Below, one piece after another: positions 1-5,156 of a DNA stretch of 6,439 nucleotides (position 1 is its first letter; every line of letters begins with the position of its first letter). The translations under genes were made by a program, and so were the position numbers. This DNA is from Oscillospiraceae bacterium (GTDB lineage Bacteria; Bacillota; Clostridia; Oscillospirales; Acutalibacteraceae): positions 592 through 7,030 of the forward strand of contig JAHZCM010000068.1 of NCBI GenBank assembly GCA_019422905.1, read 5' to 3'. The notes beneath the pieces were generated by a model, which was given only the letters and a program-made list of their open reading frames with translations, searched no databases and was not told where the DNA came from.

Positions 1-698
1 GCAACAGGATGCCCGATACTCGCCATATGCACGCGGATCTGGTGCGTGCGTCCGGTCAGAAGCCGGAATTCCAGCAGGCTGTGTTTTCCGTCCGTACGGA
101 TACGCCGAAATTCCGTGACCGCCGGCGCACCGGTTCCCGTGCAGCGCTCTATCGTGTGTCCGGGCTTCAACCCAATCGGCGCATCGATACGCCCGCTTTC
201 GGGCGTCTCCCCCTCACACACGGCAAAATACCGCTTTTCAAGCTGCGCGCAGGCCGCAAATTTATTTTTTGCCAGCACCAGCGCGCCGGTCGTATCGCGG
301 TCCAGCCGGTAAAGCGGCCGGAAAACGAAATCCGGAATATCCCGAAAATACCATGCCGCAGCATTCAGTACGCTGTCCGTATCATGCCCGGGCGACGGGT
401 GCACCGGCATCCCGGCCGGCTTATCGAGCACCAGAAAGTCCTCGCTTTCCCACAAAACACGGAGCGACGATACGGCGGGCGTGTACCGGCCCGGCTCGTC
501 CACAAGCGTCAGTGTCAGCACATCTCCTGCGTGGAGCAGATCGACACTGCGAACCGGCTGACCGTTCAAGCGCATTTCCCCCTCGTACTTCAAGGCGGTC
601 AGTACACGTGCGGAAAGGCCGAGCTGTCTGCGCACAAAGCACCGGACATCCTTCCCCGCGTGTTCCGGCGGCACAAGGAAGGTGAGTGTGCGCGTCAT
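1..698 (-). CDS. RluA-family rRNA/tRNA pseudouridine synthase, C-terminus cut off by window edge
   Basis: The enzyme isomerises uridine to pseudouridine in structured RNA; the target (23S rRNA or tRNA) cannot be told from sequence. The visible 232 residues hold an S4-like RNA-binding region (about 13-65, ending LLHAGDVLTLTL), then the catalytic domain: DKPAGMPVHPS near 92-102, the active-site block YRLDRDTTG at 130-138 with presumed catalytic Asp133, and the late motif LLTGRTHQIRVHM at 213-225. The reading frame is still open at base 1. ATG at 698 overlaps the ispA stop as ATGA, and I see no Shine-Dalgarno sequence just upstream, so translation probably depends on coupling to ispA. Oddities: Tyr130 replaces the common His before RLD, and the segment between VLAKNKF and RYFAV is about 10 residues shorter than I recall for RluD or YlyB. 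The family call is firm, the subfamily is not. Confidence 0.9.
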   Translation of the reverse strand, partial: MTRTLTFLVPPEHAGKDVRCFVRRQLGLSARVLTALKYEGEMRLNGQPVRSVDLLHAGDVLTLTLVDEPGRYTPAVSSLRVLWESEDFLVLDKPAGMPVHPSPGHDTDSVLNAAAWYFRDIPDFVFRPLYRLDRDTTGALVLAKNKFAACAQLEKRYFAVCEGETPESGRIDAPIGLKPGHTIERCTGTGAPAVTEFRRIRTDGKHSLLEFRLLTGRTHQIRVHMASIGHPV

Positions 699-1567
699 TT
701 GCTGCGCGTTGCAAGCTGCACGGCAAAGCCGCGCAGGAAGGCCGTGTCGCCTGTAAAGGCATCAAGCGCTTCAATCGCCGCCTGTGTGTGCTCGTCTACA
801 AGCGTCTGCGCCTTTTGAAGGCCGAGCAGCGATACATACGTACAGCGGTTATTCTGCGCGTCGATACCGATATTTTTGCCGAGCTCTTCGGCGCTGCCGG
901 TGACGTCCAGAATGTCATCCCGGATTTGAAATGCAAGGCCGATATGCAGTGCGTATGTCTCGGCCGCTTCAATCTGCGCCGCTTGTGCACCGGCGGCGAT
1001 GCAGCCCATCATACAAGCTGCCATGATCAGGTTAGCCGTTTTTCCCATATCCTTTGCGCGCAGAACCTCCAGAGAAACGCTTTGATTTTCCGTTTCCAGG
1101 TCGATACACTGACCGCCGACCATTCCCCGCTCTCCGGCGCACTCTGCCAGTATTGCCGCGGCTCTTGCGGCGCGTTCCGCTCCGGCGACGCGAAAGGCTT
1201 CCTCGCTCAGCGCCGTTTCAAAGGCTTTTGTCAATAAGCCGTCGCCGGCAAGCAGCGCATAGCGCTCTCCGTACACCTTATGGTTGGAGGGCTTTCCGCG
1301 GCGCATATCGTCGTTATCCATGCAGGGCAGATCATCGTGAATCAGCGAATAGGCGTGCACCATCTCGACGGCACAGGCAAACGGCATCGCGGTCTCCTCG
1401 CCGCCGCCGCAAAGCGCGCAGAATGCAAGCGTCAGCACAGCGCGAACGCGCTTGCCGCCGTTTAAAAGCGAATAGCGCATGGCGTCCGTTACGGTTTTGT
1501 ACAGTGCGTCCGTTTCCGGTACAAACCGATTGAGGGCAGCCTCGATTCTTTCCAACTGTCCTGCCAT
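695..1567 (-). CDS. ispA: Farnesyl diphosphate synthase (short-chain trans-polyprenyl synthetase)
   Basis: Condenses isopentenyl diphosphate with DMAPP and then GPP to give farnesyl diphosphate, the cytoplasmic precursor for undecaprenyl phosphate and quinone side chains. The 290 residues match the usual length. Visible motifs: GGKRVR at 37-42 (diphosphate binding), the first Asp-rich motif HDDLPCMD at 77-84, DDMRRGKPSNH at 86-96, LLAGDGLL at 105-112, and the second Asp-rich motif FQIRDDILD at 213-221. Tyr73, five residues before the first Asp motif, together with the DDxxxxD form, fits bacterial type II FPP synthase and a C15 product. The usual HxxKTG segment reads DxxKTA (173-178), a deviation. 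ATG at 1567 is chosen because it lies one base after the xseB stop and 8 bases after a GGAGGA ribosome site inside xseB; the open frame upstream of it is the shadow of xseB. The C-terminal end FAVQLATRSK is family-typical. Confidence 0.95.
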   Translation of the reverse strand: MAGQLERIEAALNRFVPETDALYKTVTDAMRYSLLNGGKRVRAVLTLAFCALCGGGEETAMPFACAVEMVHAYSLIHDDLPCMDNDDMRRGKPSNHKVYGERYALLAGDGLLTKAFETALSEEAFRVAGAERAARAAAILAECAGERGMVGGQCIDLETENQSVSLEVLRAKDMGKTANLIMAACMMGCIAAGAQAAQIEAAETYALHIGLAFQIRDDILDVTGSAEELGKNIGIDAQNNRCTYVSLLGLQKAQTLVDEHTQAAIEALDAFTGDTAFLRGFAVQLATRSK

Positions 1568-1581
1568 TTTACGCTTCCTCC
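1568..1581 (-). repeat. xseB/ispA junction: 14-base copy of a shared ribosome-site/stop motif
   Basis: On the minus strand the bases read GGAGGAAGCGTAAA. They combine a Shine-Dalgarno sequence, the last codons of xseB (Glu-Glu-Ala-stop) and the base before the ispA ATG. The identical 14 bases occur at the xseA/kinase junction (2409-2422). The placement is ideal for coupling termination of one gene to initiation of the next. Confidence 0.75.
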
Positions 1582-1781
1582 GCGGAGTCGCCGATCTGCG
1601 ACAGCTCCGTAATTTTCTGCTCGGCGGCCTGCAAGGTCTCGTAGCAGAGCTTTGAAAGCTCCGTGCCCTCATTAAACAGCTTGACCGATTCCTCCAGCGA
1701 AACCTCGCCCTGCTCCAGCGTCTCCGTGATCTGGCGAAGGCGCGCCATAGCGTCCTCAAAGCTCCATTTCTTTTTGGCCAT
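1569..1781 (-). CDS. xseB: Exodeoxyribonuclease VII small subunit
   Basis: Small subunit of exonuclease VII, which with XseA degrades single-stranded DNA processively from both ends into short oligonucleotides. The 70-residue product has the full family pattern: WSFEDAMARLRQITETLEQGEVSLEESVKLF followed by a helix with YETLQAAEQKI and an acidic tail. Two helices form a coiled hairpin that wraps the XseA C-terminal helices. ATG at 1781 is preferred because the homologous part starts at MAKKKWSFED and an AAGGAAG ribosome site lies 10 bases upstream; ATGs at 1805 and 1853 would add atypical residues. The gene overlaps the end of the preceding kinase by 26 bases, so its ribosome site sits inside the kinase frame. 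It is separated from xseA by that kinase, which is unusual. Confidence 0.96.
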   Translation of the reverse strand: MAKKKWSFEDAMARLRQITETLEQGEVSLEESVKLFNEGTELSKLCYETLQAAEQKITELSQIGDSAEEA

Positions 1782-2409
1782 TACAATTGCACTTCCTTTT
1801 TTCATTTTCCAGTATCTCGTCGCGCAGACAATCAATCTGCCGGACAATTTCATCCATCCGCACGCGGGAAAAATCCGTCGTGTCTATCACAAGCCGCGGG
1901 CCGTTCGCCGTGAAGCTGTCCATCCCCCGCTGCGTGATGCCGGCAACGAACTGCTCCAGCGTGACGGAAGCGCCCGGCTCGGGATCATTCGGGTCTTCGG
2001 GATAGCGGCGGTTCACGACATGGCCCCGGTGCCGCTCCGGACTGCCGTTGCGTTCCAGAAAGCGCGTATAAAGCGCCGGGTAGTCGCCGGTCAGCAGGAC
2101 TGTAATCGCGGTATAGCCGTATCGCCGCAGAAGCGTGTCGATTCCCGGCTTGGAAATGTTCTCGAAATTATTCTCCAATATAAAGGGCATGCTCATCTTC
2201 ATCAGTTGTTCCGCAAAATAATACAGAATATGCATACTCGCGACGCCGAGGGATACTTTTTCTTCGCGGGAACGAAAGCCGAGCGTGTCAAACAGAAGCT
2301 CCTTGATCGTATCCTTGGAAGCGACGGGAAGCGCCAGACGCTCCGAAAGCTGCCGCGCCATGGTACTCTTTCCCGCCGCAGGCATCCCGGTAACCAAAAT
2401 ACAGTACAT
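1756..2409 (-). CDS. P-loop kinase/ATPase of unknown substrate (AAA_33 / zeta-toxin-like fold)
   Basis: A 217-residue cytoplasmic P-loop protein, probably a small-molecule or RNA-end kinase; the substrate cannot be named. Visible parts: Walker A GMPAAGKST at 8-16 directly after the first strand (ILVT); Asp33 in SKDTIKE, at the position where this family carries its catalytic or metal-binding Asp; the third-strand segment FILENNF near 75-81; an Arg-rich lid-like stretch around LYTRFLERNGSPERHRGHVVNRR; and a late VIDTTDF strand typical of AAA_33 kinases. ATG at 2409 directly follows the xseA stop (TAAATG) and has a strong GGAGGA ribosome site. The 3' end overlaps xseB by 26 bases. It sits between xseA and xseB, which are normally adjacent. 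Bases 2161-2220 are only about 37% G+C by my count, lower than the neighbouring genes look, a weak hint of separate origin. A chloramphenicol phosphotransferase-like or zeta-toxin-like role is possible, but no antitoxin-like partner is visible. Confidence 0.85.
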   Translation of the reverse strand: MYCILVTGMPAAGKSTMARQLSERLALPVASKDTIKELLFDTLGFRSREEKVSLGVASMHILYYFAEQLMKMSMPFILENNFENISKPGIDTLLRRYGYTAITVLLTGDYPALYTRFLERNGSPERHRGHVVNRRYPEDPNDPEPGASVTLEQFVAGITQRGMDSFTANGPRLVIDTTDFSRVRMDEIVRQIDCLRDEILENEKRKCNCNGQKEMEL

Positions 2410-2422
2410 TTACGCTTCCTCC
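2409..2422 (-). repeat. xseA/kinase junction: 14-base copy of a shared ribosome-site/stop motif
   Basis: On the minus strand this reads GGAGGAAGCGTAAA, identical to 1568-1581. It supplies the ribosome site for the kinase, the final Glu-Glu-Ala-stop of XseA and the first base of the kinase ATG. The two copies flank the kinase-xseB pair as direct repeats. A looser relative (AGGAGAAGCATAAA) precedes spoIIIAG, so part of the likeness may be shared translation-signal style rather than ancestry. Confidence 0.75.
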
Positions 2423-3615
2423 TGCGCCTCCGTAACCGTTAACCGCAGCGTGCCGTCCGCCAGCCGGGCACGGACAGTATCGCCGATCTGCACGTCGCGC
2501 ACACTGCGCACAGGGTCGCCCGTTTCATCGGACAAAGCGGCATAGCCGCGCGCCATGACCTTCAAGGGACTCATTGCGTCCAGACGGCCGGATAACGCCG
2601 AAAGGTTCTCTTTTTCCTGCATCCAGCGGTGCTGTTCCGCAGATCTTAAGGCCTGCATAACCGCGCGCAGCTCCGTCTGCCGCGCACGAAGCATCGCCTG
2701 CGGATCGCGCAGGACTTTCGACGCAACAACCGCGTCAAGCGCCTGTCTGCGGTCGTTGATGCCGTTTTCCGCCGCATTTTTCATGCGCCTTGTAAGCATG
2801 TCCAACTGCGTACAGACCTCATAGCGATCCGGGACCGCCAGCTCTGCCGCCGCGCTCGGCGTAGGCGCGCGCAGGTCGGCGACAAAATCACAGATCGTAA
2901 AATCCGTTTCGTGACCGACGGCGGAAATTATCGAAATCTTGGATGCAAAAATCGCCCGGGCCAGCGTCTCGTCGTTGAAGGCGGCGAGGTCTTCCGCGGA
3001 GCCGCCGCCGCGCCCGATCAGAATGACATCGGCACAGCGCTTTGCGTTCATCTCCTGCACAGCCGCCGTAAGCTGCGCCGGTGCGCCTTCGCCCTGCACA
3101 AGCACCGGGCAAAAAACCAGCTCTGCCGCAGGCCAGCGGCGCGACAGGATATTCAGCATATCCCGCACGGCGGCTCCTGTCGGCGAGGTGATGATGCCGA
3201 TACGCGCGGGAAAGCGCGGAATCGGCTTTTTATATTTTTCATCGAACAGCCCTTCTTTGAAGAGCTTTTCCTTCATCTGCTCAAAGGCGAGGCTCAGGGC
3301 GCCGAGGCCGTCCGGCTGCATCTCTTCGACATAGAACTGATACTGCCCGCTCGGCTCATAAACCGAGACCCGCCCGCGCACAATCACGCGCATACCGTCC
3401 TTCGGTTTGAAGCGCAGCCGCCGCGCAGCGTTCGAAAACATAACGGCTTTCAAAACGGATTTTTCATCCTTGAGAGAAAAATACAGGTGCCCGGATCGGT
3501 AGTGGTCGGTAAAATTGGAGATTTCCCCCGCCGCGTAAATATCCGTCAGCCGCCCGTCTCCCTCAATCAGGGACTTCAAAAAGAAATTGATCTGTGTAAT
3601 TGACAGAACCCGCAT
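2410..3615 (-). CDS. xseA: Exodeoxyribonuclease VII large (catalytic) subunit
   Basis: Catalytic subunit of the single-strand-specific exonuclease VII. The 401 residues match full-length relatives. Domains: an OB-fold at about 1-100 (ISNFTDHYRSGHLYFSLKD at 32-50) for single-stranded DNA binding; the catalytic domain with IGIITSPTGAAVRDMLNILSRR at 139-160, GRGGGSAEDLAAFNDE at 201-216 and SAVGHETDFTICDFVADLRAPTPSAAAEL at 231-259; a long helical segment that binds XseB copies; and a C-terminal beta extension around MARGYAALSDETGDPV. ATG at 3615 overlaps the upstream stop as ATGA and has an AAGGAGG ribosome site 7 bases away, located inside the end of the TsaD-like gene. The open frame upstream of 3615 is only the shadow of that gene. 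No key residue appears missing. Confidence 0.97.
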   Translation of the reverse strand: MRVLSITQINFFLKSLIEGDGRLTDIYAAGEISNFTDHYRSGHLYFSLKDEKSVLKAVMFSNAARRLRFKPKDGMRVIVRGRVSVYEPSGQYQFYVEEMQPDGLGALSLAFEQMKEKLFKEGLFDEKYKKPIPRFPARIGIITSPTGAAVRDMLNILSRRWPAAELVFCPVLVQGEGAPAQLTAAVQEMNAKRCADVILIGRGGGSAEDLAAFNDETLARAIFASKISIISAVGHETDFTICDFVADLRAPTPSAAAELAVPDRYEVCTQLDMLTRRMKNAAENGINDRRQALDAVVASKVLRDPQAMLRARQTELRAVMQALRSAEQHRWMQEKENLSALSGRLDAMSPLKVMARGYAALSDETGDPVRSVRDVQIGDTVRARLADGTLRLTVTEAQEEA

Positions 3616-4553
3616 CAAAATCCCTCCTTTTTGAGCATGGCCAGCACCGCGGCTCCCGCCGCATTGTCGGAAGAAAAACGCGGTTCGGCAAAAATCGCGC
3701 CGTACTTTTCCGTCATCTGGGCGCGCAGCATGGAATTGGAGGACACGCCGCCGGAGAACAGAACCGGCAGCTCGCCGTATTCCTTTGAAAGCGCCGCGCA
3801 CATGCCGTCGATCGAAGCGATGACGTAGGCCATGCAGGCGGCGGCGATCGTTTCCTTTGAAGCACCCTGTCCGAGCAAATCGCGGCACTTGTTTTCCACA
3901 CCGGAGAGCGAGCAATCCGCGCCTTTCATCGAAGCGCGTACCTTTATCTTTTCCGGACAGGCACAGGCCAGCGGATCCAGATACCGGCCGGCCGGAAACG
4001 GCAGGCCGAGCATCACACCGATGCGGTCGATCACCTGCCCGGCCTTCAAATCCAACGAACGCGCGACAAGCTGTGTTGAAAAAATCTTTTCCGAATCACG
4101 GGGCGTTACCAAGACGGCCTCCGTCGTGCCGCCGGACAGATGAAATGCAATGAAGCTCTGCTTTAAAAGCTCCAGCCGCCTTGCGGAGAACAGCGCCGCC
4201 GCAATATGCCCCTGCTGATGGGAAAAGCGGTACACCGGCACACAAAGCGCCTGCCCGAGCATTTCCGCCGCGCCGATGCCGACCAAAAAGCACGGCATAT
4301 AGGAATCCTCCGCATCGCGCGGGCGGGATGAAACGCCGATGGCCTGCGCCCGGCTCACCCTTTCACCAAGCTGACCAAAAACCTCCGGCAGTTGACGCGT
4401 GTGGTGGAATACCGCATCGCTCTGACGCAGGCCGATTTCCCCCGCCTTAACCGGCAGCAGCTTGCCGCAGCTCTGCATTTCGCCGTGCTCCAGAAGCGCC
4501 GCGCTCGTCGTATAATTGCTCGTGTCCAGTCCGAGCGCGCAGCCGTCAAGCAT
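3615..4553 (-). CDS. TsaD/Kae1-like (former M22 glycoprotease) paralog
   Basis: A 312-residue ASKHA-fold protein related to TsaD, the threonylcarbamoyl transferase of tRNA t6A synthesis. It opens with LGLDTSNYTTS (7-17) in place of the canonical TsaD start GIETSCDET. Fold and metal motifs are kept: HQQGH at 112-116 (His112, His116), SGGTTE at 140-145 (SGGHTQ in TsaD), DLKAGQVIDRIGVMLGLPFPAGRYLD at 168-193, FSGGVSSNSMLR at 266-277, and SSDNAAG at 294-300, where Asp296 matches the third metal ligand. The divergent first and second loops and short length point to the clostridial paralog seen beside nusB and xseA rather than the housekeeping enzyme; its function is not known to me. ATG at 4553 overlaps the end of nusB by 8 bases. 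An ATG at 4580 is possible but adds nine residues unlike the family. True TsaD activity cannot be excluded. Confidence 0.9.
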   Translation of the reverse strand: MLDGCALGLDTSNYTTSAALLEHGEMQSCGKLLPVKAGEIGLRQSDAVFHHTRQLPEVFGQLGERVSRAQAIGVSSRPRDAEDSYMPCFLVGIGAAEMLGQALCVPVYRFSHQQGHIAAALFSARRLELLKQSFIAFHLSGGTTEAVLVTPRDSEKIFSTQLVARSLDLKAGQVIDRIGVMLGLPFPAGRYLDPLACACPEKIKVRASMKGADCSLSGVENKCRDLLGQGASKETIAAACMAYVIASIDGMCAALSKEYGELPVLFSGGVSSNSMLRAQMTEKYGAIFAEPRFSSDNAAGAAVLAMLKKEGF

Positions 4554-4965
4554 GCTCCGCCTCTTCCATAGCTTTCGCAATGCTGGAAAGCACGCCGTTC
4601 ACATAAGCCGAATCTTTCTCGTTGCCGTAGACCTTTGCAAGCTCCACGGCCTCGTTGATGGACACGCTGACCGGCACATCCTCGGCGCGGAGAAACTTCA
4701 TCTCACAGACGGCGATGCGCAGAATCGTAAGCGTCATACGGGAAAGGCGGTGCAGGCTCCAGCCGCGCAGGTTGGCTTTAATTTCCGCATCGATTTCCTC
4801 CATATGCAGCTCAGCCAGCATCGTCAGCTTTCTGGAGTATTCGTCCATTTCGATGCCGCGGGCTTCCACCGCCATTTCGATGATATCCTCCATAGGCTCT
4901 TGGTTTACAGTTTTCTCAAAAAGCAGGGTAAACGCCTGCTCTCTGGATTCATGTCTTGTTTTCAT
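4546..4965 (-). CDS. nusB: Transcription antitermination factor NusB
   Basis: All-helical RNA-binding protein that, with S10 (NusE), binds the boxA sequence of nascent rRNA leaders and recruits the antitermination complex to RNA polymerase. The 139 residues are family-typical. Landmarks: SREQAFTLLFE at 7-17 (basic first helix), an IDAEIKANLRGWSLHRLSRM segment at 58-77, ILRIAVCEM at 81-89, and the signature VSINEAVELAKVYGNEKDSAYVNGVL at 101-126. ATG at 4965 has an AAGGA ribosome site 10 bases upstream. A strong intrinsic terminator ends just 30 bases before the ATG and the nearest promoter lies beyond it, so expression requires read-through; see the leader entry. It is the first gene of the packed operon that continues to the left edge. 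Asp23-type genes that often precede nusB in Clostridia are absent here. Confidence 0.97.
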   Translation of the reverse strand: MKTRHESREQAFTLLFEKTVNQEPMEDIIEMAVEARGIEMDEYSRKLTMLAELHMEEIDAEIKANLRGWSLHRLSRMTLTILRIAVCEMKFLRAEDVPVSVSINEAVELAKVYGNEKDSAYVNGVLSSIAKAMEEAEHA

Positions 4966-4995
4966 ATGATTTGTTTCCTTTCCCGGGGCTCTTGC

Positions 4996-5029
4996 AAAAA
5001 AAGAACCCGCCGTGTTGCAAACGGCGGGC
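4996..5029 (-). terminator. Intrinsic terminator between spoIIIAH and nusB
   Basis: On the minus strand CCCGCCGT (5028-5021) pairs perfectly with ACGGCGGG (5013-5006) around a 7-base loop TTGCAAC, followed by TTCTTTTTTT (5005-4996). This is an 8-bp GC-rich stem with a near-perfect U-tract. It ends the spoIIIA transcript, but it also lies between the vegetative promoter at 5114-5142 and nusB, so it can act as an attenuator for the nusB operon. Confidence 0.93.
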
Positions 5030-5045
5030 AGTCCATGCGCAAGTA

Positions 5046-5060
5046 CGGCGCAGAGCGCCG
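5046..5060 (-). other. GC-rich hairpin in the nusB leader
   Basis: The minus-strand bases CGGCGC and GCGCCG form six GC pairs around a TCT loop (or five pairs around CTCTG). No U-tract follows, so it is not itself a terminator. It lies between the boxA-like site and the terminator and could be a pause or folding element. Confidence 0.6.
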
Positions 5061-5071
5061 AGCTGATCTGA

Positions 5072-5082
5072 GGTTTTCAAGC
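5072..5082 (-). promoter_or_regulatory. boxA-like antitermination element in the nusB leader
   Basis: The minus strand reads GCTTGAAAACC. Firmicute rRNA-leader boxA sequences, as I recall them, read close to TTCTTTGAAAACT, so the core CTTGAAAAC differs from TTTGAAAAC at one position. NusB-S10 binds boxA, and the site sits in the transcribed leader 43 bases before the terminator stem and upstream of nusB. The motif is short and could be chance; its position makes it worth listing. Confidence 0.4.
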
Positions 5083-5113
5083 TTCACCCACAACACGCCG
5101 TTGTTTGCCTTTG

Positions 5114-5142
5114 ATTATACCATGGCGTGCCGGAAATTGCAA
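5114..5142 (-). promoter_or_regulatory. Sigma-A-type promoter for the nusB operon leader
   Basis: On the minus strand: -35 TTGCAA (5142-5137, four of six matches to TTGACA), a spacer of exactly 17 bases (5136-5120), and a perfect -10 TATAAT (5119-5114). The -10 is preceded by TGG, giving an extended -10 (TGn). The start point is expected near 5109-5106. It lies 14 bases after the spoIIIAH stop in non-coding DNA. It is the only convincing promoter in the window and gives the housekeeping genes transcription independent of the sporulation operon. Confidence 0.88.
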
Positions 5143-5156
5143 GGCGGGGCTTTCGG

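Larger units (their letters stand above)
4996..5107 (-). ncRNA. Putative nusB leader RNA / attenuator (or free-standing small RNA)
   Basis: A predicted transcript of about 110 nucleotides from the promoter at 5114-5142 to the terminator U-tract. Elements in order: a 5' segment ACAAC-GGCGT-GTTGT able to form a 5-bp hairpin (5103-5089); a boxA-like GCTTGAAAACC (5082-5072); a 6-bp GC hairpin CGGCGC-TCT-GCGCCG (5060-5046); then the terminator. The 5' bases AACGGCG (5102-5096) are exactly complementary to CGCCGTT (5026-5020) in the terminator's first arm. The overlapping CGTGTTG (5097-5091) is exactly complementary to CAACACG (5017-5011) in the loop and second arm. Either pairing would disrupt the terminator. 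No coding potential is convincing in this stretch. I do not recognise a named riboswitch, T-box, 6S RNA or SRP RNA. The two readings are a regulated leader of nusB or a stand-alone small RNA. Confidence 0.5.

Noticed and set aside
1229..1234. A TTGACA-like -35 on the minus strand inside ispA
   Set aside because: No -10-like sequence lies 16-18 bases downstream, and it is within conserved coding sequence.
1567..1759. N-terminal extension of ispA up to an ATG at 1759
   Set aside because: The added 64 residues are Arg/Ser-rich shadow translation of xseB. The homologous protein begins at the ATG at 1567, which has its own ribosome site.
9..2442. Long plus-strand open frames across the left third (for example 9-818 and 1663-2442) as real genes
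   Set aside because: Their translations are low-complexity, Arg/Pro/His-rich and lack recognisable motifs. They lie antisense to well-identified conserved genes, as expected in G+C-rich coding DNA.
3615..3915. N-terminal extension of xseA up to an ATG at 3915
   Set aside because: The extra 100 residues are an out-of-frame reading of the TsaD-like gene. XseA homology and the AAGGAGG site both place the start at 3615.
4488..4516. A TATAAT on the plus strand at 4511-4516 as a forward promoter
   Set aside because: The bases 17 upstream (CTCCAG) do not resemble a -35 box, and the TATAAT is the reverse of Asn-Tyr-Thr codons in the TsaD-like gene.
4996..5107. Assignment of the leader to a known class such as 6S RNA, SRP RNA, T-box or a metabolite riboswitch
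   Set aside because: It is too short for 6S RNA, lacks the SRP tetraloop/asymmetric-loop signature and the T-box sequence, and matches no riboswitch core I can recall, so no class name is given.
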